Below, piece by piece: positions 13,590-26,200 of a DNA stretch of 64,000 bases; the first letter of the stretch is position 1, and every line of letters begins with the position of its first letter. The position numbers were made by a program, and so were the translations under genes. The notes beneath the pieces were generated by a model. The model saw only the letters and a program-made list of their open reading frames with translations, ran no database searches and was not told where the DNA came from. The DNA comes from Rotaria macrura. Taxonomy: Eukaryota; Rotifera; Eurotatoria; Philodinida; Philodinidae. The DNA is taken from the NCBI GenBank assembly GCA_900239685.1, contig OENT01000596.1:1-64000 (forward strand), given 5' to 3'.

Positions 13590-13653
13590 GTCGGAGAGTT
13601 GACTGTCAAATTCAGTTGCCTTAAAAATATATGTTTTTAAAGTCAACTCCGAC
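13590..13653. repeat. Hairpin: 13-15 bp inverted repeat
   Basis: GTCGGAGAGTTGACT at 13590-13604 is complementary, with one extra base, to AGTCAACTCCGAC at 13641-13653. A second short stem (TTAAAAA/TTTTTAA) lies within the loop. It could be an imperfect cruciform, a small foldback element remnant or the trace of a structured RNA. Confidence 0.6.
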
Positions 13654-15214
13654 ATATATCTTTGAGATTGTTTCACCAATGTCAATATGGATAATCGGAG
13701 ATTAAAAAGAACACTATACATCTAATAGAGATACGAAGTGAAAGGTTTTCAAGGGAGCTCAACAACTCTCAAAACAAAAGTTATTTTACTTCAAAACACT
13801 ACTGAATAGGGATGAGCTGTAAGATATTCCACTATTGCGAAATGATACATCTCACTATAGTGTAAGAAGGAAAAAAAGAAAAAAGCATATGATGTATGAA
13901 TGCTAAGCTCTTCCTTGTGCCACAGCTATACTTAAAGAGACATAAGACTTTCAGCGTTTTAACATGAACAATTTAGTCCTTTCTGTTCGTTAAACATGAT
14001 TTACGTGGTCTAACGTGATGATCGGCGGCAATACGTGCATAATTGAACGATTATAAACGAAATATAAATTTATTGCGTCTTACAAAGAAATAACGTAATC
14101 GTCTTTAACATAATAAAAATAACATGCATATTTTTCCTTAAATGTATCACTGCATAGATGCAGAACTTTGGCGGAATTCTTACGTATTCTTTCAGCTCTA
14201 AACAATCTTTGCTAGAGATTTTCTTCTATAAAATAATTTAGTAGCTACTGTTCATGAGACTAGTGTCGGTTATCTTGAAAGCTGCAAGTAGAGACTGATG
14301 ATTCGTAGCTGGGCAATGTTTGGCAAGAGAACATGTCGCGTGTGGCATGGAAAAACCTAAGGGTTTAAATATATCTCTATCGTTGAGTTTTATTGACGAC
14401 ATAGTATCGATTAGTGACTATAAATGAATTGCGTCGTTCTATATAACGATTAACTTCATATTCATACTCAAAATTTATAACTGGAGTAGATGTTTATAAG
14501 TTCTCTTTGAAATTTACTGTGATTTCAACGTGCGATTAGTGTGCTCTAAGGTTACAATTATAAAGAAATCTTTAATATCGAAACTGCATGTATTTGATAA
14601 TTACATGTTAAATAAAAATTCTCTTAATTTTTTCTTGTCATTCATAAATGGTAGCACAGAAAAACAGACGCACTTTTTTTTATCGATAAGAGCATCGTTC
14701 CATTCACTGACGATTGATCAATACGATATTACGTAGCGTGTCAGTGGATTCAAGTAAACTTATCCCTGGAATGATATTCTAGCAGCAGCGTTACATAGTA
14801 AGGAACATCAGCATATAGAGTTATGTATATATGAATTTAATTATTTTACGAAACACATCATGAAATTAATAGCATGCTTATTGCAACAAAACTAAATCTT
14901 TTTAAGTAATTAATTTAGCTTCATTTCTTATTGCTTATAACCCTGTTCTTTAGCATTTACATCTTTGTTTTATCAACTATTAATTTAAAACTATTTAGCT
15001 CTATGTATGTGATAACAAAGACACGAAACACGGTGTCCATAATAGTAGAAACATTTCCTATGATGCAATACAAACGTAATATCATGATACATATGTGAAC
15101 TATGATTGTGTACACTGACAGAAGTTCATGGGGCATGATAGATCTTCAAGCTCTGATGCTGAAAGAAACAGCCCGTGTTACATGAACATAAATTCTTACC
15201 TGCTATGCTCATTC

Positions 15215-15246
<32 letters not shown>

Positions 15247-15247
15247 T
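15215..15247. repeat. (AT)n microsatellite
   Basis: An uninterrupted alternating AT tract flanked by ATAC and GTAT, typical simple-sequence DNA. Confidence 0.9.
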
Positions 15248-15422
15248 GTATGTGTTAAATTTTTTAAATTGAAGCTTATTTTATAATTCACATTGTCTCT
15301 TATTTCCTAGACAGATAGATGAAATTGGCAACTATCAGCTAAACTAATGCTTATTTTGACTTTATCTCCGTTCGCATAAGAAAATAAAAGACTCGGCAAT
15401 TTGAAGTAGAAAGTAAATATAT

Positions 15423-15828
15423 CCCAGGGCGCACAATCGGATGTTGAGAACTGATAAGATTTTGCAACTAATCTTATATAGTCGTGTAAGATCTGGTAAA
15501 AAAATCGTACGAAAATCGTAATTTCTGAAATCTTACATCAAGTCGTACGATCAGATTCTTGAAAGATCTTAGTCTATCGTAAGATATGACTCTAAGATTA
15601 TAGAAAATCTTAAGAAATACCCAGGTCGAAAACTCTGACACAAGATCTTATGAAATACATACAAGATCTTGGAATATGGGTGAAATTTTTCAAGAATCTG
15701 ATTGTGCGATCTGATACAAGATCTCAGAGACTAAGATTTTCGTACGATTTTTTGTCGGATCTTACACGATCATATAAGATCGGATGCAGAATCTTATCAG
15801 ATCTTAACATCTGATTGTTTGCCCTGGG
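15423..15828. mobile_element. Foldback/MITE-like element with long terminal inverted repeats
   Basis: The left end CCCAGGGCGCACAATCGGAT and the reverse complement of the right end (CCCAGGGCAAACAATCAGAT) match closely. The match continues inward for about 110 bp with scattered mismatches, including the shared words CTGATAAGATT, GTGTAAGATC and ATCGTACGAAAATC. The element is about 406 bp, has no coding capacity and is filled with variations of AAGATCTTA. An internal TACCCAGG at 15618 looks like a second left end, so two copies may be nested or overlapping. No target-site duplication is clear: the left flank is TAT and the right flank is TAG. Confidence 0.8.
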
Positions 15829-15945
15829 TAGTAAAGTCTTTCAAGCGTCTTATTGTAAGACTTCATGTAAGATTTCATGGACGACGATATTTTGTACGAT
15901 TCTATTTCGTTTCGCAAGATCTTACATCTGATTTGGCCAGCTGGG
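15829..15945. repeat. Second, partial copy of the same foldback family
   Basis: This segment directly abuts the 406-bp element and again contains GTAAGA and AAGATCTTACATCTGATT words. It ends in CCAGCTGGGTA, matching the right-end pattern of the first element. It may pair with the internal CCCAGG at 15620, which would make 15620-15945 a second, overlapping element. The 90-codon frame that runs through it (15819-16091) is explained by repeat sequence rather than by a gene. Confidence 0.5.
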
Positions 15946-16909
15946 TAACTTTCTATTGGAATCTATACTCCAGTAAAACACGATTTAGCATATTCCAGAT
16001 CATTCAATCTTGCATTCAAAAGAAGTATAACGTGGAAATATCTGAAATTTTTGATATTATACAGAACATATCGGAAAGCAGAACGACTTGACTGAAATTG
16101 AATACTCTGCAGTACTCTGATAATTAAGCAGCTAATGATTTCAATAACTTTTGAAACAAGTTTCGTTGAACAGTAAGAGTTTATATATGCGGCTATTGTT
16201 CTAGATTCGGCTATAGATTTATAAATTTAAATATTTCACAGCGTTAATTTTGAATTGTATTCAGAATCATATGCATTCATGATGAGAATTGACAGCATAG
16301 GAATGTAGCGTGATACTTTGTGATAATTCTATCTTTAGATAAAAAAATTGTACCCCGTTTATCATTCTTGATGACTATAAAAAGTCTTGTATCTCTCGAT
16401 TTTAAGTACACCTTTCGATTTTTTGGATAGTATTAGTGATGCTACAAGTATTCGACATTGCCAGAGTAATAAGATCAGCAAATACATAGTATCTAGTCGA
16501 AGATGAACTATGACAGAACAGTGCTTATCGGTAAACTTAATTTGAAAATCAGTAAGTTATCTGGGCGAGTTTCTTAATTTTAGACCATTTCAGTCTGAAA
16601 ACGACATCATCTCTAGTCTTCCATACAGTTATGAAGCTTTAGAGAACACTTGCTAACACAGGTACGTGTCATATCTTCTTATTATTTTAAGATACATACT
16701 TACATTTAAATACAATTAAAAGAGAATTCGAACTTAATCTTTATTCAATCTTGAAAATTTGATATCAGACGTAAACATTTTTATAAATATTGAGTGTCTA
16801 GTTACGTATCAAATAATACCGAAAAGATACAATTAGATAATATGATTACGCATAGAATGATGTGTTTCATGTTGCTTTCGTCTTAACGAGTTTATGTCAA
16901 GTGGGAAAC

Positions 16910-16999
16910 CATATTTCCATATTTCTATGTATTTCTGTAATTCTGAGTTACGCAAAAATATTTAGAAATACAGAAATACGGAAATATGCCCCCCCCCCC
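16910..16999. repeat. 79-bp hairpin followed by an 11-base C run
   Basis: CATATTTCCATATTTCT at the left and its near complement AGAAATACGGAAATATG at the right form an imperfect stem spanning 16910-16988. The interior reiterates the word TATTTCTG. The right end is followed at once by eleven C (16989-16999), while the left arm is preceded by GGGAAAC. Confidence 0.65.
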
Positions 17000-17527
17000 T
17001 CCTCGTTGGTTAATATACACCGTTCGCCATCCAATCGAGACAGTCAACGTGCAATAGCACTTTGAAATTCATGCATGCAACATTTAATCCAACCATAGCC
17101 AGATCATATTCTCAAAATAGTCAAGAAACACATCGTTTCATGAGGCAATTTGGTGATAGAGAAAGGTGTAAATGATATATCTAAACAAAAATTTAATTCT
17201 TTCACTTCTAAAATTATTCTTTTCCTTGTCAAAGAGAAAAGAATTAGAGAATGAAAAGAAAAATATAATTTTCTCATTTTTGAAAATTTTTATTGCATCC
17301 TTTATGCTCTCGAGAAATATTTATTACCTGCTCTCATTTTATTTTTCTTTCGTCATTACCCAGGTTTCAGGTGGCATTTCAAAGAAAGATACTTTTCTTG
17401 TCTTTATTTTTCTATTTCTTGTTTAAGTTATTTTTCTAAATTAATATTTGACATAAACCATGTTTCGACTATTGTCTTAGCTACAGAATATTACCATAGT
17501 TATTGTTACACGCTCATTAATCAATCT

Positions 17528-19427
17528 ATGTCCGTCGTATTTAAGCCCATTCGAACACAAATAAAATATGCTCGCCTAGAGTTTATTGGTTTCATAATTT
17601 GTATTAGTCTTTTATTCAATATTATTTCTCTCAATTATATTTTTCGATGGTCATCAGCAACAAATCAAGAAAACCCTCTATCGTTCACTCCGAAGTTATC
17701 ATATGTAAAATATGATGATCCAACCAGTACAATCGAACGATCTGCAAAGGCACTTGAAACTCTTAAAATATTATTAAATAGTGTAAAGTCTCCGAGTGCT
17801 CAATCGTGGATTTGGTCACCAACAGTAGAATATCCTTCTGTACCGTATCAACCAACATCATTATTAAATCAACATATTCCTAAGCCAATTCATAATAATA
17901 AAATATTGCCCCAATCCGTAAAATATGAAATAGATCGTGTATGTACACGGTTAAATAAAGCTAACAACATTACTGGAGAAATTTGGTGTAAACTATTTTC
18001 AAAATCCTATGTAGATACACTAGCCACAACAACAAGCTTACTCGATGATAATACCACGTATATAATAACCGGTGATATTGATCTCATGTGGTTACGTGAT
18101 AGCAGGTAAGATATAAGACGTAAAAACACGAGAGACAAAAAAACAATAACAGGCTACTCTTCGAATTTATAGTGCTCAAGTTCATCAGTATATGACCATA
18201 ACTCATGATAAAGATATTCAACGTGTAATTGAAGGTCTTATTCGTCGGCAGACAGAATTTATTTTTTTCAATCCTTATGGTAGTTCATTTCGTTTGACTC
18301 TTCGTCCGAATCCGCCATCAGATGATTCTTTAGAAGCAGTGCATGTTCAGAAAGGTCGAAATATTCACGTTGCTATGCATAATTATGAGCTAGATAGTTT
18401 ATGCTATCATTTACGTTTAAGCTATACATGGTGGAAGAGAACTCAACGAATACATATATTCGATCAGCGATGGTTAATTGCCATTAGAATTATAATACAA
18501 GTTATGATTGTTGAGCAACATCATACAGAAATTTCACCTTATCGTTATACCGAATTAGAAAATAATTATCAAGGTTCTCGTGTTTCATATACAGGTATGA
18601 CATGGAGTGGATTTCGACCAAGTGATGATCAAACTACATATGGCTATCTCATTCCGAGTAATATGATGGCAAGCGTAGTTTTAAAACAAATACATCAAAT
18701 GATTGCAACAATATTTCCGACAGAAATTGAACTTCTAAAAGAAGTATCTAGATCTAATATAGAAATCAATTCGAAGAAGAAAAAGAACCTTTTTTCTGTT
18801 TTTCTTTTTTCTTTTTCAATATAGATCGATCAATTGTGTGTAGATATTCTCTCAGGAATTCATACGTATGGAATGGTTAATCATACTAAATATGGTAAAA
18901 TTTATGCATACGAAACAGATGGTTTCTCTCAATCTTTACTTCTTGACGATGCCAATGTACCATCACTTCTTTCAGCATCATATTTTGGTTTTAAAACACC
19001 TTATGATCCACAAGATCAATTAATACAATCAACACGTAGTTTTATTTTATCGAAGGATAATCGTTTATTCTATGAAGGTCTATACGCGAATGGAATAGGT
19101 AGTTATCATACACAATTAAATTATGTTTGGCCAATGGCAATTATAATGGAAGGATTAACAAGTACTTCACAAAACATTCTTGATAGTGTGTGGCAGCGAT
19201 TAGAAGCAAGTCATGCTGGAACATTTACTATGCATGAAAGTTTCAATGTTGACAATCCAAAAGAATTTACTCGCAATTGGTAACTGACATCGATACGTCG
19301 TTCGTTTTTGTTAAAATCTAGTTTTGATAATTTTAGGTTTGCATGGGTTAATTCACTCTTTGCTGAATTAGTATTAGTTCGTTTGAATGAATTAGAAAAT
19401 TGGTTAAAATATCATCATTCAGGTTGA
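17528..19427 (+). CDS. GH125 family exo-alpha-1,6-mannosidase-like protein, 4 exons
   Basis: Family GH125 enzymes are metal-independent exo-alpha-1,6-mannosidases acting on N- or O-mannosyl glycans. Exons 17528-18105, 18173-18743, 18825-19279 and 19337-19427 sum to 1695 nt (564 aa) with consistent phase and introns of 57-81 nt. The donor at 18744 (GTATCT) is the weakest junction and was chosen because it restores the alignment. Family signatures are DIDLMWLRDS followed by AQVHQY, the NYELDSLCYHLRLSY helix, TGMTWSGFRPSDDQTTYGYL, IPSNMMASV, and YGKIYAYETDGF with LLDDANVPSLLS, then the C-terminal NW-FAWVNSLFAEL. Residues 19-41 form one membrane segment after a basic N-terminus, suggesting a type II membrane protein facing the Golgi or ER lumen. 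GH125 is known mainly from bacteria and fungi, so horizontal origin followed by intron gain is plausible. Confidence 0.9.
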
Positions 19428-19565
19428 TAGATAGTGATTTATTCTATGATGAATTATGCTTTGTTTTTGAACATTACAAACAAAGGACTCACAACTAAGT
19501 AAATCAAATATAGATTAAGATAATTTAGTCTAAAATTAATTCTACTATGTTTGTTTCTATCCATT

Positions 19566-20204
19566 TTATTCATAAATCCATTGTTCAGCTGTGTGTGTCC
19601 ATTGACTAATTTCATTAGGCTGAAACCATAAGGCTATTTCACGTTGTGCCGATGTTTCTGAATCACTACCATGAACAATATTACTAGAAAAAAAATATAT
19701 AAATTACAGTATTCAAATAAATAAGGAAACGAATGGTTTCGTACCGTCCTGTAACAATACCATAATCACCACGAATAGTTCCAGGCTCCGATTTAGCTGG
19801 ATCAGTAGCACCGAGCATTTTACGACCAACGGCAACTGCATTTAAACCTTCCCATACCATAGCCACAACAGGTCCACTACCAATGTATGCCAATAGGATT
19901 TCATAGAATTTCTTGCCTTTCAATAATACAAAATTTCTTCATACGATAGCTATTTGGTTAGTTTCTTTGTTTTTCGTTTACCTTTATGTTCTTCATAATG
20001 ACTTTCAAGAAGAGCTCTCGGTGCCTTTAATTAAAAATAAGATTAAAAAGAATGAAACTATTTCCATCAAACCTGCATCATTTTAAGTGCAACGAGTTTG
20101 TATCCACGACGTTCGAATCGATGAATAACATCTCCGACAACACCACGTTGTACACCATCAGGCTTTACCATAATAAAAGTACGTTCATTTCTAGCATCGG
20201 CCAT
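19566..20204 (-). CDS. NDK: Nucleoside diphosphate kinase, group I, 4 exons
   Basis: The enzyme transfers the gamma phosphate from ATP to other NDPs through a phosphohistidine. The minus-strand exons are 20204-20073, 20024-19982, 19916-19745 and 19683-19566: 465 nt, 154 aa, the usual size of group I (Nm23/NME1-2) enzymes. It begins [21 protein letters not shown] and contains [34 protein letters not shown] and [19 protein letters not shown] follow, then the active-site NIVHGSDS with the phosphorylated His, and it ends QWIYE. Introns are 48, 65 and 61 nt. The stop codon overlaps AATAAA (19570-19565 on the minus strand). The gene converges with the GH125 gene, leaving only 138 bp between the stops. 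Complete and apparently functional. Confidence 0.97.
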
Positions 20205-23200
20205 TTTTTACGACGATAATAACCTAGAACAAGCCTATCAAGAAAACAAAAATTCTTTTATGTTTACATGGCAATATGTGTTGTTTGCTTCTGATGGTAT
20301 TGTATTTTGTATTCGCAAATAAAAAATATGCAGAGAGAAAAAGAAAAAGAGGATAGAATCATTACATCCTACCAAGAAAGAAAAGGCGAATGGAGGGCGA
20401 GAGAAGAAGAAAAAGAATCTTTACTCATCTGGTTATAAACAAACGTAGTAACGTTTATTGTAGCGTATTCGAATCAATCAGTAGTTTTTGTACTGATAAT
20501 TCTTTAGAAAGTTATACACTAGTTTTATAATGTGTTCCTCTATTGTTGGTTTTTGAACAATTATAATTAATTCTCGCAATAGTTAACTTCATAGAATTCT
20601 ATAATCATGGGTTATTCATGACATTTCAAATGATTCATTGATCTTTGTCAGTATATTACGATTTATAGAAGCCGACGGAATTACTAGATAAAAATTCCTA
20701 CCTGAGATCATTCTGTTAATACTTAAAATAGACTTAAGGTTCTCTTGAAAAGAATCCAAAGAATACAGTGTGCGATTAAAGAGAATTCTAATTTAATTGT
20801 TGCTTTGAAAATTGTAGTACTATAGATATCATTATGCTTCTTTGTACATGAATCATTGGATTTTGTTTTCCGAAATGACGACTTGAATTAAATTTTCCTA
20901 GAAGTATATAAGATTGTTTAACAAAACATGATAGACAAACTTGTACAAAAAAATGGCTTCTGGATCAACTCAACCAATGATAATTTCAAACAAAATACAT
21001 AGACAGAAAGGCTATTTAATTCCAACATTGTATTCTTCATTGTTATCAATAAAAGAGATGGCACCTCAGTAATATCTGGAATGATGCCCTTTTGACCGAA
21101 TGGTTTAAATCTGGTTGTTCAATCCCAAAAAATTAGGCTTGAGAAGCTGAACTAATTCTATGAGAAGTGAGTGCGGTGTTGGATCTTAAATTTCAGATTG
21201 TGTAGTTTTTGAAAATTTTGATCATTTTGCTTGAAAACTAGAGTCATTACAGATGAAATGATTAAGTGATCTTCGTGTTCTTTTTAAACAGTATATCCAG
21301 ACGCAGAGTAGCATAGTGTAAGTTTTAAAAGAACTTTTTGAGACATTGATTTGCTCTTACCTTGAAAATTGACAAATCTAGAAAACGTCTTTGGTGTATC
21401 CTGTGAAGCAAAACAAATCAAGTATACAGAATGACTATTTTTCGAGACTTTAGAGTTGTCAGATGAGTATTATTAGACTATATAAATCTCAACGTGTCAT
21501 GTAAATTACACACCACATGAATAATTATGAGTTTCCATGGGTTTTGTTTTGATAATCTTTACGTCTGTCTTGTCGACGCTGAAAAAAGTCTTTTTCTTTT
21601 TCAAGTGAACTATGAAATTCATGATTGACAATTGATCTGACTAGTACATCGTTTTTACCTAAACAAAATAGTATATCTTATATCGAACAACCCGACATAA
21701 AATCGCTTATTTTGATAAAACAAAAAAAAATAATTCCAAGAAAACAAATGATTCCGTATGATACAACCATGAAACTTGTTTGAAAACATCTTAACTAATT
21801 TTTCCGTCGTAGAGCATGAAGCGTTCTCGCGAAGTTAGACATTTCACCCATTTCCATCCTTTTGTTTCCATGGTCTTTTAACCATGCCACTCTTTGTCAC
21901 ACACTTCCTCATTTTTGTTCAGAAGAACATTGAACTTTAACTGTCTTGTAAAGAAAGCATACAAGCTAAAGACAATCGGCACCTGAACATAGATGGAGAA
22001 ACTAATTGAAAAAACTGATACAAATTCTTTTCCTTGAATTACTCTTTCTCTGTGAACAAAAACAATATTGTTTAATATATTTATTATACAATCACTTTTT
22101 AGAAGAATATTTTAAAATTAAAAATGCAGGAATGTGAGGGTTTTTTTTCATGTAATTTTTTTCTACAAGGATAGATCTTAAAATTGCTTTCGAATAACTG
22201 AACAAGCCAGGATGCCATCTTTTTCCATCACAGAAAAATTAGACTAATATAAACAAAATGTGGAATGAATTTGAAGAAACTACCTTGTCAATTACTCGGA
22301 AATGGCTCATGGGTTGATTTTGATATTTCTTAATGAGTACTATCATCGTCTGAAAATTTAGCAGTCGAACACAATTTGTTTTGAAGCAATTCAATATAAT
22401 GGATGTAATCTTAAAGAACATTTGTCCTTTTGTTAACGATTTATTTTTGTTTACATTGACATAATAGCAAAAGTGTTACTCAGCTAAAATACAATAGTAC
22501 AGTGTTGATAAAATATCACTGTGTGAATTCAGCACATACTCTCTTAAACTGAGCTCTTCCTAGATTGTTTAGATGTGTTTTCCATTCTTCGCATCAATAT
22601 TGCACTAAAAAATTGCTATTTATTCATATATTTAACTTTTAATCTTGGATAAAAACGCAATCGAATAAATCTTATAGCTTATTTCTCTTGGATACAACGG
22701 TACTGAAAGAAAACGATTTTTATCAAGATATAGATGTTTTACTTCTTTTTCGAGTCAAATCTAACATATTTTTCTCATACATTTATAAACGAAATGGCAC
22801 AACTCCAAAGATGAGCACCCTCAAAATGAGTTTGCACGTTTTGAAAGAAAACATAAAAGATGATAGGAAATGTCGATATTTATATCTCATCCAAAAAATA
22901 CATTCTGAAAGGAATATTTTGCTATCCTGTGATAGGAAATTATTCTCCTGTTTCTAAGTATCTAAGATTTATATTTGTGACGCATTCGTAAACAAAAGAG
23001 GTGAGCAAAAATAACAGAAATATTCGAGAAATAAGTATGCGAATTTTCTATAGACTCATCAAGAAAAACTCGTGGAATACCTGTTGATTAGATTTTGAGG
23101 GATTCATTAAACAGATCTTGGAAAACGATTATTAGCTTGATTATTATGAATTTTCTAAAACTACTTTGTAGAAGTAAGGTTAGTTAATATTAGTTATTGT

Positions 23201-26200
23201 CTTAGAACATATATTTTATGAGTGTGACATAAGAAAATCGCAAATTAATTTTTTGAATATTTCTTTTGATTTTACTCTTCTGTTTTATTTTCGAATGCGT
23301 AAAAAATATCAGTGGTATACGATTTGAAAGAGGAAAAAATTCTATATCTTTTGGTAGAAGAAAAGATTCCTTTTTGTACCTTTCTATCCAAAATAAGTAG
23401 GGTTCGAATGTTATCCCCTTATTTTTGATTACATCATAAGTTATAGGATGACTATGGATTTGTAGAAACTGTAAACGCCATTTTCTTAAAAACATCGTCA
23501 TCATCTACGATTTGTACCAGTGAATTCATGTATTCTATTGGATATTAACGTAAAAATATCAATATAATCTGATAGAAAATTCTGAACCTTACAAACACTT
23601 CGATTGTAACACCTTGTTCTTTCTTTGGGTACAATAAAATTTAATGTAGTAGGAGATGATTCACTCACAGTGTACTTAAGATTTTATTCAGATACATTGA
23701 GGGTTCATCCTAATAAAAGACATTTTTCACCTCTAGTCGAAGTTTCAAGTTTTCCATTAGTTTATTTGAATATTTTGTCAGTAATAAACAAAAATGAGTT
23801 GTTTACATTTGATATATGTCTCTAACAACATGATATCCTAATAAATAAATATGCCTTGATTTTTATTATGATCGCTTGAATCATACCCACTGTTTTTGAA
23901 TCGGTTTCTTGTCAGTGTATGTGAAGAGTGGAAAACAAAAACAGATATCCATATTCATTCAAGAAAGGAAAGAAAAGAAAAACGTCAGGATTTTATTGTC
24001 GAAATGCAATCTTTTTTCTTCCGATGTAATTTTAGTTTCGCTTATGTCATTTACATTAGAAGCATATTTTGTACCTATGTGCGTAGCATGTTGTTTAGAT
24101 CGAACTGTCATGATAAATATTTATTATACGATTATAATTATGTTTTTTACCTCGTCAATAAATTATATTTTTACATCAGCTGTACAGCAACAGAGTAACG
24201 ATGCAGGTATAAACATGCTTACCGATTCGAGAATATTCTTGTGAATAAGTCAAAAACGAAAGTAACCAAGCTAAAAGGTAAACACTAGTTATATGTGAAA
24301 AATTATAGTGAGTGTAATTATATTTTTTTTCTTTCTCTTACACTTCATATTGAAGGAATTCATCTGAAATAAATATGAATAATAATAATAGCCGTTTGTG
24401 ACTATGCAGCTGTCCGAAAGACAATCCGTTCACATACTCTTTTTTAGATTTGTAAAAGATGACAATGCAGTACCTATACATCACTACTAAACAGCATTTA
24501 GATGGATATAGACCAATCGTAGGTTTTATTTGACTGAGTAGTCCGGTACAGAAATAATAACGTTTGTAACTTTTCTTATTCATTAACGAACTGACGAGTA
24601 ACTGTTTATGATGTTTCACAGTCATTCAAGTTCATCGTTCAGATTTTCGTACTTTAGTATTGCTACTTTTAAATTTAACACTTTACTTTGTAATCTAAGT
24701 TAAAGACAATAAACATGAAGAACTCAATTTTTAAAATTTCGTGTCGAAATTTTGTTTTTCTTTTCAAAATAGATTTCATAGTTGCCGTTATGTTTGCTAC
24801 ACGATCAGATCCAACTAAACTCAGAGATATTATTGAAATACATTTTTCTATCTATTTCTTTATTTCTAGGCCTGGTAATTTTCATATATGCATAACTGGT
24901 CTTTCTGTACATGATTGCCTATTTCATTATCTGATAGTTTATTTTTAAACTTATTTCCTTAAGTTTACTTCGTAATTATGATTTTTATATCGATTTTTGT
25001 GTGTCTGTACCATAGCATCGTGACTAAGTGTGCTCTTGGTGTCAATTTTCATAAAGATAAATTAAGACGTATCAGGAAAAGTCCTGTTTCTGTTGCTGCC
25101 ATATGTTCATCGAGCTCTACCACTCTCTTTCTGCGTTTTATAGAAAACAAAAGTCCGTTAAATATTCTAAAATAAGGTCAACAGAATTTAAAATCACTCA
25201 TCACAAAAACATTGATAAATCAATGCAGTTAATGCGCTTGTTGAGACAGTAATATGTAAATAAAAAGTTCTAAAAAGTCTGAATAACTTAGTTGTTTTAG
25301 AAAAGAATAGTCTGAGATAGAATTGAGTGTTGCCATATTTCTTTGAAAGTAGCTGCATACATGAAAAACATATAACATGTAAGAGCAATGATAAAATGAA
25401 CGACATATAGATTAACTTACGATGTAAAAAAAAGAATGCATCTCGGACTTTTTAAATAGCAGACAGTTATTTATATTTCATATAAGAGTCATCGTAAACG
25501 GTTTAGTAGAAAATATTTCCAACGAAAATGTTGTGTACAATTATTTTTCGTACGAAACTCCAGACGGGTTTAATCAAATTCTATGAAATACTAGAAATTT
25601 CATGGAATATACTTTTTACTTTTTTTTATGCCCAAAGTACTGTTAGTATTATATTGTATGTTTCTCTCTTCACTTAAATTAAGTCGAAAGTTGGTTGAAC
25701 TTAAATGACGTAATCGATCTAGAGTGATTAGGCACAACATTTTTAGTAGTTAATGTGATACTTACCATTTGTGTGATAGATAATACGTGATTAGTCATTT
25801 GAACATTGTGTATTATTTCCTTGTGCACTTGCCACTTAAGATAAATTTAGGGTTTGTGTTGTGATTAGAGAAAAGTAAGAATTTAGTTTTCTCACATTAT
25901 ATAGAATTCGCCGAGAAGTACGAATCAATACATAAGATTGTTGAAGAATGTTGCTCCGTGCTTCATGATAACAAGAGAATGAAATTTTTCATAACATGTA
26001 AACGCAAGAAAATCGAATTGAGATAAGAAAATTGAACGAAAACATTTCGTTATGTATCGTCATCATCAGTAATATCTTAAATTGTTCGCTTGTGGAGAGC
26101 ATGATCGTTCTCTGAGAAATTTATCATTATAGGATCTAAATAGAGAACGGTTTCCGTCTAATTATGGAAACATAAAACATATTCGATGAATGACCTTCAA

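Larger units (their letters stand above)
9566..17527. other. 8 kb gene-free region between fumarylacetoacetase and the GH125 gene
   Basis: Open frames here are all under 100 codons and none resembles a known protein. The region carries several foldback or low-complexity repeats listed separately (10.1, 13.6, 15.2, 15.4-15.9 and 16.9 kb). The 80-codon minus frame at 10064-9822, just upstream of fumarylacetoacetase, was considered but shows no splice context or family motif. Confidence 0.5.

Noticed and set aside
15819..16091. 90-codon plus-strand frame
   Set aside because: Its first half is the foldback repeat (RLIVRLHVRFHGRR comes from GTAAGACTT-type words); no independent coding evidence.
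22688..25406. Cluster of 65-111 codon frames on both strands
   Set aside because: Residue use is that of random AT-rich sequence (Phe, Ile, Lys, Tyr, Ser), several overlap in different frames, and no splice pattern links them.
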